64,000 nucleotides of DNA, from positions 2,976,001-3,040,000 of the forward strand of contig JAPFFF010000016.1 in the NCBI GenBank assembly GCA_039105265.1, given 5' to 3'. Every line of letters starts with the position of its first letter. Within the stretch, counting starts at the first letter, position 1. The notes below the pieces were generated by a model that did no database searches, was not told the DNA's origin, and was given only the letters and a program-made list of their open reading frames with translations. Source of the stretch: Tritrichomonas musculus. Taxonomy: Eukaryota > Parabasalia > Tritrichomonadida > Tritrichomonadidae. Both the position numbers and the translations under genes were made by a program. Positions 31,401-40,244 of the stretch are shown piece after piece.

Positions 31401-32544
31401 CAAGATTTATCTTTATTGAGTTAAAAGTTAAAGAGTTTGATCCACTATATGTAACTTGATTTGCAGTTATAGTTGATGTTCCTTCTAGGCCAACACATGG
31501 TATAATTGGAAGTGTTTCTGAACCAAATAAAAATGAATCAATCGTTAAATCTATTAATGAGCTTACTAATTGGATTTTTCCTGTGTTTAATGTTAATGAT
31601 TCGATATTAACTTTATTTCTGATTGCTGGATCATTGGCTTTATTAATTTTTAAGTTATTGGTTGAGGTGAGTGCAATTAATCCTTTGATATTAAGATCTT
31701 TTTGAGGATTAATCTGAAAATCATAAGTACTGTATGAACTAGAAGGCATAGTTATTGATGAAATTGCAATTAAGCCAATGTTTGTTATTATTTGGTAACA
31801 TTCAGTAAAATAAAACTTATTCGTGTCAACAAAATCATTTCCGTTAAAAGTTATTGATTTGATTGATTTAAAACAAAAATAAGAAACTATTGAATTTGTC
31901 GCCTGGTTGTTAATTATCAAACTATATGATGAAGACAATGTTACTGAAACGTTTGGATTTTCACCAGTAATTGAAATTTGTTTATTATCGATATCAATAT
32001 CGTTATCACTTATTGTAATCTCGGCGTTAGAAGAACCAGTAAAATCAAATTTGTTGCATGTAATTTTAGTAAATGGAATAGTTGATTTTGAATTTGTAAC
32101 AAATGCTTTTAATTGAATTTCAGTAGAATCTGATGTTATTGTAATTTGGTTAAGAGTCAATGACGATTGAATATCATTAATTGATGTGCCATATAAATTT
32201 ACATTTATATTACTGTAACCTGAAGATCCATCCAAAGTTACATCGATATTGTTGATATTTGAAGTATCAAATTTGCCTGAAGATGATGAAGAAAATTTAA
32301 TTGCAACTTTCTTATCATTAAATAAGTTTAATGGAAAATCATACTCGAAACTTCCACTTAAAGAGATTGAAATATCTGTATCTGCTTCACTTATACTTTC
32401 TGAAATTTTTGTTGATAAATCTGTGCTGCTATCTACATTTGTTATTGATATTCCATCATAACATGACCAATCTGATGATTCTGTTGTCAAACAAATTTTT
32501 TTTGTCTCACAACTAGTTAATAAGATAAATAAAGATGTAAACAT
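25498..32544 (-). CDS. Giant single-pass surface protein (2348 aa) with (SSSNEEI)n stalk
   Basis: ATG 32544 gives a signal peptide (MFTSLFILLTSC) followed by CETKKICLTTESSDWSCYDG. About 1640 residues of Ser/Thr/Asn/Ile-rich beta-type sequence follow (many short segments such as FTGSSNAEITISDNDI), suggesting a long beta-solenoid ectodomain. A stalk of about 230 residues of repeats ISSSNEE, ISSSDEE and MSSSNEE comes next, then a further globular part of about 350 residues. The end is a transmembrane helix (GGAIAGIIIAVIVVVAVIVG), basic WKKKTGR and a short tail, GYDQGFSANEDSIDL. A Cys cluster, CACKEKPCSECSE, lies mid-protein. It shares its plan with the 6031-10311 protein. The inferred role is adhesion or coat; the acidic Ser stalk would be heavily glycosylated or phosphorylated. 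The frame is intact over 7 kb. Confidence 0.8.
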   Translation of the reverse strand: MFTSLFILLTSCETKKICLTTESSDWSCYDGISITNVDSSTDLSTKISESISEADTDISISLSGSFEYDFPLNLFNDKKVAIKFSSSSSGKFDTSNINNIDVTLDGSSGYSNINVNLYGTSINDIQSSLTLNQITITSDSTEIQLKAFVTNSKSTIPFTKITCNKFDFTGSSNAEITISDNDIDIDNKQISITGENPNVSVTLSSSYSLIINNQATNSIVSYFCFKSIKSITFNGNDFVDTNKFYFTECYQIITNIGLIAISSITMPSSSYSTYDFQINPQKDLNIKGLIALTSTNNLKINKANDPAIRNKVNIESLTLNTGKIQLVSSLIDLTIDSFLFGSETLPIIPCVGLEGTSTITANQVTYSGSNSLTFNSIKINLDFTGDQSDETLSTLMSQDWNIATFKSFTTAPAVEKFGEVTFNPNTIYGFKDDSTVLTVKSLVSDDYVVSIHVDSFSTIPMLLCYTDSSSCSEGTIVNDLSTLPDIIPAGQKIINLTIKKNVDALDLSTLKTTGSMFTIALSGYTYYSIGSIKLSESTENAPIDHLIFNKITFGTGSFQLNAKEITFTESKVSSSTPEITINEQSVVNTDTTSLQALIAYITGSLPLTNINGIASSDIRSFEIKDDVYFFEDSNGMNLYSYMTTEKLPKVVFNVKVGSFFSNDFSFTYKISKATIDHVGFKFLPQSSSSSDGQITVTFSDLDKIVKANKISIDFGDFKNGIIDLNNSPLQSYLEFIGEDIQINNQGVGSNSNFCACKEKPCSECSEGSVQILYDELTQKISQVTEEKVQITIVGSNDDSVPVLSLTAADNKDTMITGAGTNPKIQIDCTTSFTNEEKTLEFYSITITAKSPENNLKLTNLKLNQDVIVDSSFNENQMTVDSLNCDVSQLALKSILVSKSLVLTGNAADSSSNTKVSFSSSSTFAYVLPNSITINECKLVFNNLEFDLTNVSPAFSMSSETTDFNIIGNNGNIDGIAKDITFEKSNTLNSVHFSGTWTNEHPSKFIVFNELASDLYLKSENIPLTAYITNFKKIVLEKETVSVRGKITLKGDMFSSTKYSISSSLTEKTTFIVNEIGSASNTVYLEFSTSNIDIVIDTLISESSWDQIKFYLLLEPTSENTVRVINKIDSPQFQYNIRCIVNGNLEDQNIIDFISKNHTLIVLHDESTVRSPSSDSLTFESNIPVINSKNFNIVVDENCLIFYTIKNPFEADIELYYGSCISSSCPGQEITNNDFSNIENIIQVKNSNVTIVFYNTISADVFLDLSKEGVSINLLTLKKYQFSTDDLINIPIKFGSSVSNLYAEKVTMTVQENDDFVIQNVTLKESLFSSPSNYAHLNTLTVDKSSILSSGITEFSNEINIIINTASYLSIDFTKTGIKIIDTYTTEKSIELNVEKFPHANIRMTESNSPTINLEDGVTELHQVNSFVIDSSTIYLGTNWNQLTSSSLVKYTLSKSESEIQVVTSSFPFESWELMYKSTIGFASSLSPYTFSNQLVLDNKNIAFTTSVPNTFGEYTITFEDVLMSGDSSISRVSSSSTQGKLNINKLLVQKGTANVDNAFLISEITIEPEGVMNGQFTIDENLETLNIEWDLNKIALFSPSSLQTNAPQTINVIYKGSSIDEKIDEFNSFLSNGVVIMKNLDLTKVNNIHFKSENVNQFCDGDKLALEIKTINDNEIQLVLTKTLSENDDQSNSQIESSLEIESSSGEESSSEEEISSSNEEISSSDEEVISSSDDEISSSNEEISSSDEEVISSSDDEISSSNEEMSSSNEEVISSSDDDISSSNEEISSSNEEISSSNEEVISSSDDEISSSNEEMSSSNEEEISSSDDEISSSNEEMSSSNEEEMSSSDDEISSSNEEISSSNEEMSSSNEEEISSSYDEISSSDDEISSSNEEISSSIIEEISSSNEIEVSSSIVEDVSSSDEEISSSNNEEVTSNDEQLTSSEKEESISSDLNIPEESSSEEIIPIPVKYAPIIDDSFSSSGSTILFTEKGYNDNDKFISTENNKKDILLIQSEKSHINIATSQSGKPNSALFVSPKEKNAIITISSPTDGSDNYGTGEFGVHANSNNPTINLPQTKVPLNIFSNQESTIDIKLTNNNDKIRLLESSSTQIQLKKLTISGGELQMKVSKETTGISFEEVETYLNGSFNALSDYEQTEILIGSLSLYHYSNIQSSNVYFNESIEINSHSSIEITNKARFSGITKIELSESSFIEFGQSEIEGICKEIRINKEKSINQLEDEIEVKLICGANFDCSSWKQKYIEDDLYKYAKCSRNSNNNEMCLIASNKAEPSAKKKSLSGGAIAGIIIAVIVVVAVIVGIVVWKKKTGRVGYDQGFSANEDSIDL
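26700..27440 (-). repeat. Acidic Ser stalk repeats, 21-24-bp units
   Basis: About 30 units of 7-8 codons (SSSNEEI, SSSDEEV and variants) in tandem. Higher-order blocks repeat in the middle (about 27000-27400), which shows unequal exchange. The reverse strand is also partly open here by composition. Confidence 0.8.
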
Positions 32545-32564
32545 CAAATTAAAAAATAATCAAA

Positions 32565-32569
32565 AATGA
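32565..32569 (-). promoter_or_regulatory. Initiator-like TCATT for the giant surface-protein gene
   Basis: On the minus strand the sequence is ACTCATTTTTG, about 21 bases before ATG 32544, fitting TCA-Y-(T/A). Position and short leader agree with trichomonad promoters. Confidence 0.4.
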
Positions 32570-33200
32570 GTTAAAATTAAATTTTTTTTTTTGATTTCAT
32601 TCAAAATTGTAAATATTCATTGAATTTGATTTAGCGTATCATAAATTTCAATTCACTTTTTTAATTCCACTGAATAGTGATCTCTTTTTTATTTCATTTA
32701 AAAATATTTTTAAATATCAGCAAATCATGATAATGAAAAAATGAGCATAAATATTCATTGATGTATTTTTTTGTTTAATAGATAAGATGATTTGTTAGAG
32801 ATCTTTCAAAATTCAATTCATTCAAATTTATTCAAATTACAAATCAAAGCAATATCTCAAATTTGATAATTAAGTGGAAGGAAATAATAGCTTTCTTTCA
32901 AATTTAATCATATATCTCAAGATAATATGGTTATTCACCCCACTTATAAAATAATTACTTCAATTAATATTTTTCAAATTTTTAAAAAGCAATGTGTTTA
33001 TTTGGAAATAATTTAGAAAATCGAAATATATTTTAAAGTTTAATGTTTATTTGGTTTAAATAAGATATAAAAATCAGAATTTTTTTTAAATAAAGAATTT
33101 CGACTACATTTCAGATTAGTTTTTTTTTTTAAAAAAAATAAAAATATCTATATAAACGATATATACAGCCAAAAAACCAGAATAGAATTTTTGTCCTTAG
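32570..33200. other. AT-rich intergenic stretch, no gene seen
   Basis: Upstream region of the giant surface-protein gene. Nothing recognisable beyond A/T runs. Confidence 0.5.
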
Positions 33201-33684
33201 ATATTTTCTGGAATTTCCAATTATGTTAAAAATGAGACAGAAAACTTAATCAATTATGCTGCTTTATCTTGTCGTAATACATATACATATGGACTATTAA
33301 ATGCTTCATCAATTAATGATGACGAATATCTTAGTTCTTTAAAATTCTATAAAAATATTCATTTTATTAATATGGCATGAAAAAGGCAAATGTGAAATCC
33401 CTATTATTCCAAGAGGATGTCGTGAATGTCTTTTTTGTCATGAAATGGTTGAAAAGTCTTCAGCATGCAACCATATTCATTGTCGGTGTGGACGTGTTTT
33501 TTGTAATTATTGTGGTAAAGGCTTTAATTCAAATGGTGAATGCTATTCTCATATGGAATCTGAAAAGCATTGGGAGGAAGCACCTCATTATTTAAAATAA
33601 GTTAAAAATGAAAGTGTAAATGAAGGAGTTTTGGAAGAATTTTATGACAAATATCCTCAATTAAAACCAAAGTTTTCTTCTTAA
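33201..33684 (+). pseudogene. RBR/IBR-type ubiquitin-ligase fragment (RING2-like zinc site)
   Basis: From 33373 the frame encodes WHEKGKCEIPIIPRGCRECL followed by a zinc-binding pattern: CRECLFC, then EKSSACNHIHCRCG and FCNYCG. This is the RING2/Rcat signature (C-x2-C...C-N-H-x-x-C-x-C-x4-F-C-x2-C) of RING-between-RING E3 ligases, where the Cys before Asn-His accepts ubiquitin. The preceding 60 codons (NYVKNETENLINYAAL...) are in another frame, an in-frame stop at 33598 separates a tail (VKNESVNEGVLEEFYDKY...), and RING1 and IBR are missing. It is therefore a decayed C-terminal fragment. No start codon or promoter fits. Confidence 0.75.
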
Positions 33685-34007
33685 AAACTCAAAAATACCT
33701 TCAATATGAATTAATAATTGATAAGATCATAATTTCCTAAATTTAAATTTAAAATATTTTCTATTGATTCAATAATTAATGATATATTCAGTAAATAATA
33801 CATATGGTCATAATATTTATAAAAAATTCTAAAAATTATTTTTTATTATCAAATATATTTGATCTTCATCATAGATCACACCGAGATACAATTTGCTTGT
33901 TTATTATATCATATGAAATCAATTTTTTATCTTTTAATTGGAGTGATTCCTGGTCATTATCGAACACCCTGTAAAATTGGCTTCTTTATGATTTTGACTT
34001 GCAACTT

Positions 34008-34092
34008 GCTTGATACAGGAGATGGAATAGCGATGAATAAAAGTGAAGCAGCTCGATATTATGAACTTGCAGAAGTTAATGGAAACTGAAAT
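34008..34092 (+). pseudogene. Stray 85-bp copy of the 3' end of the LRR-pseudokinase-Sel1 gene
   Basis: The 85 bases match 39507-39591 base for base as far as I can align by eye, encoding the final Sel1 residues (TGDGIAMNKSEAARYYELAE...) plus the stop and two following bases. Upstream sequence is unrelated. It lies about 470 bp before the full-length gene, on the same strand. Confidence 0.85.
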
Positions 34093-34563
34093 TTAAAACA
34101 TATCAGATTTTTCACTTTTTTGCTTATTTTAATGAATTATTTATATGGAAAACTGATATCGGAAATATCGAGATTCTTAAAAGTGAAATGTGAAATAAAA
34201 TTGTTTTTTTAAGATCTCGAATTTTCAAATATTTTCTCATTTAATTAAGATAGTCTATAATGAAAAAAGTTATTAATCAAATCAATATTATACGCATTGA
34301 TCATTGAAAATAAAATATTTTTTTATAGAAAAAGATATTCTTGAGTAAACAAAATAAAACTGTTTCCATTGAATATATTATATTCCTCATATCTTTTGTG
34401 AATATTTTTATTGATTTGAAATATAATCAATAAAAAATTGAAGAATTTCAATCAAAGAAAAATAAATTTGAACTATATTTGACCAAAAACCGTCGAGATA
34501 ATTTTTTATTATAAACTCATTCAAAAAACCGTCAAAATAAATTTTTATCCTTTGAAAAAGAGA
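34093..34563. other. Upstream region of the LRR-pseudokinase-Sel1 gene
   Basis: AT-rich, non-coding. It holds the initiator-like pentamer listed separately and a doubled AAAACCGTC motif near 34486 and 34526. Confidence 0.5.
34517..34521 (+). promoter_or_regulatory. Initiator-like TCATT for the LRR-pseudokinase-Sel1 gene
   Basis: AACTCATTCAAA fits TCA-Y-(T/A) and lies 43 bases before ATG 34564. The same ACTCATT core precedes the giant surface-protein gene. Confidence 0.4.
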
Positions 34564-37500
34564 ATGAAAAGTATTAAACAAAATAATTTAATATTTAGCA
34601 TCAATGAAGAAAATAAAACAGCTTGTGTAGTTAATAATGACAAAGCGAGTGGTGATATATTAATCCCAAAATCAATCAAATATAATAATGAAGAATTTAT
34701 TGTTAAAAGTATCAAAGAAGGATCATTTCGAAATTCAAGAACGATTTATTCCATAGAATTCCCAAAAGATTCTGAAGTTGAAACGATTGAAAAAGATGTT
34801 TTTACATTTTCGAGCATTGAAAGTCTTTTTATTCCATCGAGTGTTATAAATTTGGAAGAAAGTTTTTGTCGAGGAGCATCTAAACTCAAAATAATTACGA
34901 TCATGCCAAATAACCTTCACCTGATGAACATTGACAACAAAATGATTATTGGTAAGATTGACAAACGAAGCGATGACTATGATAATCTTCTTTTTGTCCG
35001 TCGTGATATTAAAAAGATAATTATTCCTTCATTTATTAAACGTATTGGTCGCTACTCATTTTCAGAGAGTAGTATTGAAAGTGTCTCAATTCCACCGCAT
35101 GTAACAGAAATTTGTGAAGGATCCTTTTTTAAATGCAAAAATCTTCAACATGTTGAAATTCCTCGTGACTCAGAACTTCAAACGATTGAACCATATTCAT
35201 TTTTAAACACATCGATTAAAAGCATCAGTCTTCCTTCAAGTGTTGTTAATCTTTGCGACAATTTTTGTGATGAAACGACTAAAGTGATGACAATTGAAGA
35301 ATTTGAAATTGTTTCAGAAATTGAAAACAATTCAAAAAGTTCGATTTCACTAATCATGAATCCAAAAACAAATGAAAGATTCATTCAAACAATTTTAAAC
35401 ACATCATTCAAAATAAATGAGGAAAGAATTGTTTTTGAATCTAATTTTGAAATTTTGAAAAAAATGTCAAAACATCCTGGATTAATGACAATTTTCTATT
35501 TTGAAGAATATCCTCGTCTGACAGTGATAAATGAATATCAAGTTATCGGTAGGTTGAATGAATTAAAATTAATTAAGAAAAATCCATTTTCAGACACGAA
35601 CATTTACATCATTTTGTATGGACTTGCAAATTCAATCCATTTCCTCAATATTCACAATATTTATTTTCTTAACGAATTTGAAATGAACGACATCTATCTT
35701 GATGAATATTTTTTCCCACAAATTATGATTCCATTGAATGATGTGAATGAAACATTGACAACTGAACGATCAAGCAACAATTCGAAAGAATTATTTTCAT
35801 TTTCTAAAATATTTTACGAATTGATCACCGGACAACAATTTAATAACGAAAATTATATTGAAAATATTAAAAATGAATGGCACAAAGAACTTCTTCAGAA
35901 ATGTTTTACCCCAGATGAAACAAATGAAGCAAATAAAACGAATTTTTCAGATATCATTGAAATTCTTGAAATTCACAAGGAAGAATTTTTTGACGTTAAA
36001 ATTGAAGAAGTTCAAAAATATGAAAACAAATTGAATGAATTTTATTATGAATATTCGAATGAAATCAAAGAAAAATTTATGGGGAATTCTTTTTATTCAC
36101 ATGTATATGATAAAATTTGCTCATTAGGATTAAAAAGAGAAATAACCATTGAAAAACTGGAAATTGGCAAAGGTGATGCTGACTCGCAGTTTGAATATGC
36201 AGTTAAGCTTTCAAAAGGCGAAGGAGTTGAAAAGAATGAGAAAGAAGCAGCGAAATATTTTAAACTTGCAGCCGATAAAGGGCATGTTTTATCAATGAAT
36301 AGCTATGCGAATATGCTTTTAAAAGGAGAAGGAATTGAAATAAACAAGCATGAAGCCGCGAAATATTATAAAGAAGCATCAGAATTAGGTAATGAAGAAT
36401 CGATGTTCAAATATGGAGTCCTTTTATCCGAAGGAGAAGTACAAGAAGAAGACAAAGAAAAACTATCTCGATATCTCAAATTTTCAGCTGACAAAGGACA
36501 TGTTTTGTCAATGTTCAAGTATGCAGAAATGCTTAAAAGCGGAGATGGAATAGAATCAAACCAAATAGAAGCATCCAAATATTATAAACTCGCAGCCGAT
36601 CAAGGAAATGCTGAATCAATGCTTAAATATGCAGTTATGATTTCAGAAGGAAATATTAATGAACCTGACAAGGAAGAATTAGCTCGATATCTCAAAATTG
36701 CTGCAGATGGAGGACATGTTCTATCTATGTTTAAATATGCTGTAATGCTTGAAAAAGGCTATGGAATAGATAAAAACAAGGAAGATGCAGCAAAATATTA
36801 TAAACTTGCAGCTGATCAAGGAAGCTCTGAATCAATGTTTAAATATGCGAATATGCTTAATAATGGAGATGGAATTGCAAAGAACAAAGAGGAAGCAGCT
36901 CGGTATTTCAAGCTCTCTGCAGAAAAAGGGAATTCGGACTCATTATTTGAATATGCTGTTATGGTTTCAAAAGGAGATATAAAAGAAGAAAGCAAAGAAG
37001 AACTCGCTCGATATCTTAAAATAGCAGCAGATGGAGGACATGCTTTATCTATGCTTAAATATGCTTTAATGCTTTATAAAGGAGATGGAATAGAAACAAA
37101 CAAGGAAGAAGCTTCACGATATTATAAACTTGCAGCAGATAAAGGTCATGTACTATCAATGCTTAACTATGCAAGTATGCTTTCAAAAGGAGATGTAATA
37201 GAAACAAACAAGGAAGAAGCAGCAAAATATTATAAACTTGCAGCTGATCAAGGAAATGTAAAATCAATGTTTAAATATAGTGTTATGATTTCAGAAGGTA
37301 TTGTAAATGTGAAAAACAAAAAAGAACTCGCTCGATATCTTAAAATAGCAGCAGATGGAGGGCATGCTTTATCTATGTTTAAATATGCAGTAATGCTTGA
37401 CAAAGGAGATGGCATAATTTCAAACAAACCAGAAGCAGCCAAATATTATAAACTTGCAGCAGATACAGGTCATTTGATATCAATGCTTAATTATGCAAGT

Positions 37501-39588
37501 ATGCTTTCAAAAGGAAATGTAATAGGAGTAAACAAGGAAGAAGCAGCAAAATATTATAAACTTGCAGCTGATCAAGGAGATAAAATAGAAAACAAAGAAG
37601 AATTAGCTGAATATCTTAAAACAGCAGCAGATGGAGGACATGTTTTATCTATGTTCAAATATGCAGTAATGCTTGACAAAGGGGATGGAATAGAAATAAA
37701 CAAACCAGAAGCAGCCAAATATTATAAACTTGCAGCTGATCATGGAAACTCTGAATCAATATTTAATTATGTGAAAATGCTTTATTTTGGAGATGGAATT
37801 ACAAAAAACAAAGAAGAAGCAGCGTGGTATCTTAGAAATTCCACAGAAAAAGGAAATTCAGACATATTATTAAAATTTTCTTCCTTAATTTCAAAAGGAG
37901 ATGAAATTGAGGAGAGCAAAGAAGAACAAGCACTAAATCTTAAAATTTCGGCAGATAAAGGACAAGTTTTTTCAATGTTCAAATATGCTGTAATGCTTGA
38001 CAAAGGAGATGGAATAGAAATAAACAAACCAGAAGCAGCCAGATATTATAAACTTGCAGCAGACAAAAAGCATGTTATAGCAATGCTAAGCTATGCCAAT
38101 ATGCTTGCGAATGCTGATGGTATACCAGAGAACATTGAAGAAGCAGCTAAATACTATAAAATGGGAGCAATTAAAGGTAATGTAACATCAATGTATAACT
38201 ATGCAAATATAAATTACAAAGGATATGGAATAGGAACAAACAAGCCAGAAGCAGCTAGATATTATAAATTTGCAGCTGATAATGGAAATCCTCAGGCAAT
38301 GTTCAATTATGCAAATATGACTTTTAAAGGAGATGGAATTGAAATAAACAGGCCAGAAGCAGCCAAATATTATAAACTTGCTGCTGATCAAGAAAATGCT
38401 GAAGCAATGTTCATTTATGCAAATATGTCTTTTAAAGGAGATGGTATAGAAACCAATAAGAAAGAAGCAGCTATATATTATAAACTTGCAGCAGATAGAG
38501 GAAATTCTCAGGCAATGTTTAATTATGCAATCATGCTTTCAAAAGGAGATGGAATAAAAACAAATTTAAATGAAGCAGCCAAATATTTTAAACTTGCAGC
38601 TGATCAAGGAAATCCTCAAGCAGCATTCAAATATATTCTTATACTTGAAGAAGGAAACATAATCGAAATGAATAAATATGAAACAGCACGATATTATAAA
38701 AATGCTGCTGATGATGGCTATGTATTTGCAATGCATAAGTATGCAGAAATGCTATTAAAAGGAGATGGAATTGAAAAGAATAAAATTGAAGCATCAAAAT
38801 ATTTCAAAAATGCAATGGACAAAGGATATGTTGAATCGATGTTCAGTTATGCACTGATGCTTTTCAAAGGAGATGGAATTGAAAAGAACAAGAAAAAAGC
38901 ATCTAAATATTTCAAACTTGCAGCAGATAAAGGAAATGTTGATTCAATGTTCAACTATGCATTCATGCTTTTCAAAGGAGATGGAATTGAGATGAATAAG
39001 AAAGAAGCAGTTCGATACCTTAAGCTTGCAGTTGATAGAGGAGATGCGAAATCAATGTTTAACTATGCCGAAATGCTTTCCAAAGGAGAAGGAATTAAAA
39101 TGGACAAGAAAAAAGCAGCTAAATATTATAAACAAGCAGCTGATAAAGGCCATGTTGACTCAATGTTCAACTATGCATTCATGTTATTCAAAGGAGATGG
39201 AATTGAGAAGAACAAGAAAGAAGCAGCTCATTACCTTAAACTTGCAGCAGATAAAGGGAATGTCACTGCAATGTTTAACTATGCAGAAATGCTTCTAAAA
39301 GGAGATGGAATAGACATGGACAAGAGAAAAGCAGCTCATTATTTTAAGCTCGCCGCAGATAAAAAGCATGTTTTAGCTAGTTTTAATTATGCGTTGATGG
39401 TTGATGAAGGAGACGAAATCGAAATAAATAAAAGAGAAGCAGCTCAATATTTCAAATTTGCGGCTGATGAAGGATATGTTGAGGCGATACGGAAATATGC
39501 AAAAAAGCTTGATACAGGAGATGGAATAGCGATGAATAAAAGTGAAGCAGCTCGATATTATGAACTTGCAGAAGTTAATGGAAACTGA
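34564..39588 (+). CDS. LRR_5-pseudokinase-Sel1 repeat protein (1674 aa)
   Basis: Three regions are visible. Residues 1 to about 240 are BspA/LRR_5-type leucine-rich repeats (KSIKEGSFRNSRTIYSIEFP; SIESVSIPPHVTEICEGSFF). About 255-500 have a kinase-like layout: an N-lobe with SISLIMNPKTNERFIQTIL, a helix (FESNFEILKKMSKHPGLM), a hinge (RLTVINEY), then YGLANSIHFLNIHNIYFLNE where HRDLKPEN should be, and a C-lobe helix (SFSKIFYELITGQQ). HRD and DFG are gone, so this is a pseudokinase. From about 540 to the end there are about 31 Sel1 repeats (EAAKYYKLAADQGNAESMLKYAVM). No signal peptide or anchor: probably a cytosolic scaffold. ATG 34564 directly precedes the LRR part. Repeat modules are highly alike, suggesting recent internal duplication. 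The gene is intact, unlike the kinase-Sel1 gene at 18.6-22.3 kb. Confidence 0.85.
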   Translation: MKSIKQNNLIFSINEENKTACVVNNDKASGDILIPKSIKYNNEEFIVKSIKEGSFRNSRTIYSIEFPKDSEVETIEKDVFTFSSIESLFIPSSVINLEESFCRGASKLKIITIMPNNLHLMNIDNKMIIGKIDKRSDDYDNLLFVRRDIKKIIIPSFIKRIGRYSFSESSIESVSIPPHVTEICEGSFFKCKNLQHVEIPRDSELQTIEPYSFLNTSIKSISLPSSVVNLCDNFCDETTKVMTIEEFEIVSEIENNSKSSISLIMNPKTNERFIQTILNTSFKINEERIVFESNFEILKKMSKHPGLMTIFYFEEYPRLTVINEYQVIGRLNELKLIKKNPFSDTNIYIILYGLANSIHFLNIHNIYFLNEFEMNDIYLDEYFFPQIMIPLNDVNETLTTERSSNNSKELFSFSKIFYELITGQQFNNENYIENIKNEWHKELLQKCFTPDETNEANKTNFSDIIEILEIHKEEFFDVKIEEVQKYENKLNEFYYEYSNEIKEKFMGNSFYSHVYDKICSLGLKREITIEKLEIGKGDADSQFEYAVKLSKGEGVEKNEKEAAKYFKLAADKGHVLSMNSYANMLLKGEGIEINKHEAAKYYKEASELGNEESMFKYGVLLSEGEVQEEDKEKLSRYLKFSADKGHVLSMFKYAEMLKSGDGIESNQIEASKYYKLAADQGNAESMLKYAVMISEGNINEPDKEELARYLKIAADGGHVLSMFKYAVMLEKGYGIDKNKEDAAKYYKLAADQGSSESMFKYANMLNNGDGIAKNKEEAARYFKLSAEKGNSDSLFEYAVMVSKGDIKEESKEELARYLKIAADGGHALSMLKYALMLYKGDGIETNKEEASRYYKLAADKGHVLSMLNYASMLSKGDVIETNKEEAAKYYKLAADQGNVKSMFKYSVMISEGIVNVKNKKELARYLKIAADGGHALSMFKYAVMLDKGDGIISNKPEAAKYYKLAADTGHLISMLNYASMLSKGNVIGVNKEEAAKYYKLAADQGDKIENKEELAEYLKTAADGGHVLSMFKYAVMLDKGDGIEINKPEAAKYYKLAADHGNSESIFNYVKMLYFGDGITKNKEEAAWYLRNSTEKGNSDILLKFSSLISKGDEIEESKEEQALNLKISADKGQVFSMFKYAVMLDKGDGIEINKPEAARYYKLAADKKHVIAMLSYANMLANADGIPENIEEAAKYYKMGAIKGNVTSMYNYANINYKGYGIGTNKPEAARYYKFAADNGNPQAMFNYANMTFKGDGIEINRPEAAKYYKLAADQENAEAMFIYANMSFKGDGIETNKKEAAIYYKLAADRGNSQAMFNYAIMLSKGDGIKTNLNEAAKYFKLAADQGNPQAAFKYILILEEGNIIEMNKYETARYYKNAADDGYVFAMHKYAEMLLKGDGIEKNKIEASKYFKNAMDKGYVESMFSYALMLFKGDGIEKNKKKASKYFKLAADKGNVDSMFNYAFMLFKGDGIEMNKKEAVRYLKLAVDRGDAKSMFNYAEMLSKGEGIKMDKKKAAKYYKQAADKGHVDSMFNYAFMLFKGDGIEKNKKEAAHYLKLAADKGNVTAMFNYAEMLLKGDGIDMDKRKAAHYFKLAADKKHVLASFNYALMVDEGDEIEINKREAAQYFKFAADEGYVEAIRKYAKKLDTGDGIAMNKSEAARYYELAEVNGN

Positions 39589-40244
39589 AATACAGAGATT
39601 CAAGCAATATTATTATTAATTTTTTTTTTTTAAAAATACGTCGAATTTCTATTTTTGTCAATGGATGAAAAATTTGAAAGTTGTCATATAGTTCATTTAA
39701 ACAAGCATTACTTCAGATAAATGTATAAGTTCATACAATTAATAATAGAGGGTTTTCCAAAAAAAAAAAAAAGCTTGTTCAAAACTAATCTTTTTTCCGA
39801 AAACTCGATGATAATAGGAAATTCTTTTTTTTCCAAAATTGGTCTGTTTTCCGAAATTTTTATTTTTTGCCTATCTCGAACTTTTTTGCTAAAAAAATGG
39901 GATTTTAACGAAAAATGAGATATTTTATGCAAAAAAAATTATTTTATTAGTAAAAAAAAATATAAGTGGTAAATAAATTTATGACATTACAATAAAACAA
40001 AAACTAGCAATAATTGAGATACCAAAAATACAATCTACAATTATGATAATGTTATATCAAATATATTCTGCAATTTATGCTTATAAATAATTATATCGTA
40101 TAGAAAGGCAGAAACTAATCTACATGTTTAGCTGATTCCCATCTTTTATAATTTAATATAATTTTTGATGAGTGTTGAATTTGTTAACTTTATAAAAATT
40201 TTTGTCTGTATAATATCTATAATAACCTAATATGAATATTAATT
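39589..40244. other. Convergent intergenic region, no gene seen
   Basis: Lies between the Sel1 gene and a minus-strand DUF3447 gene. It contains a short partly palindromic region (near 39750-39920) rich in TTTTCCGAAA-type motifs, open on both strands by chance. Confidence 0.5.
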
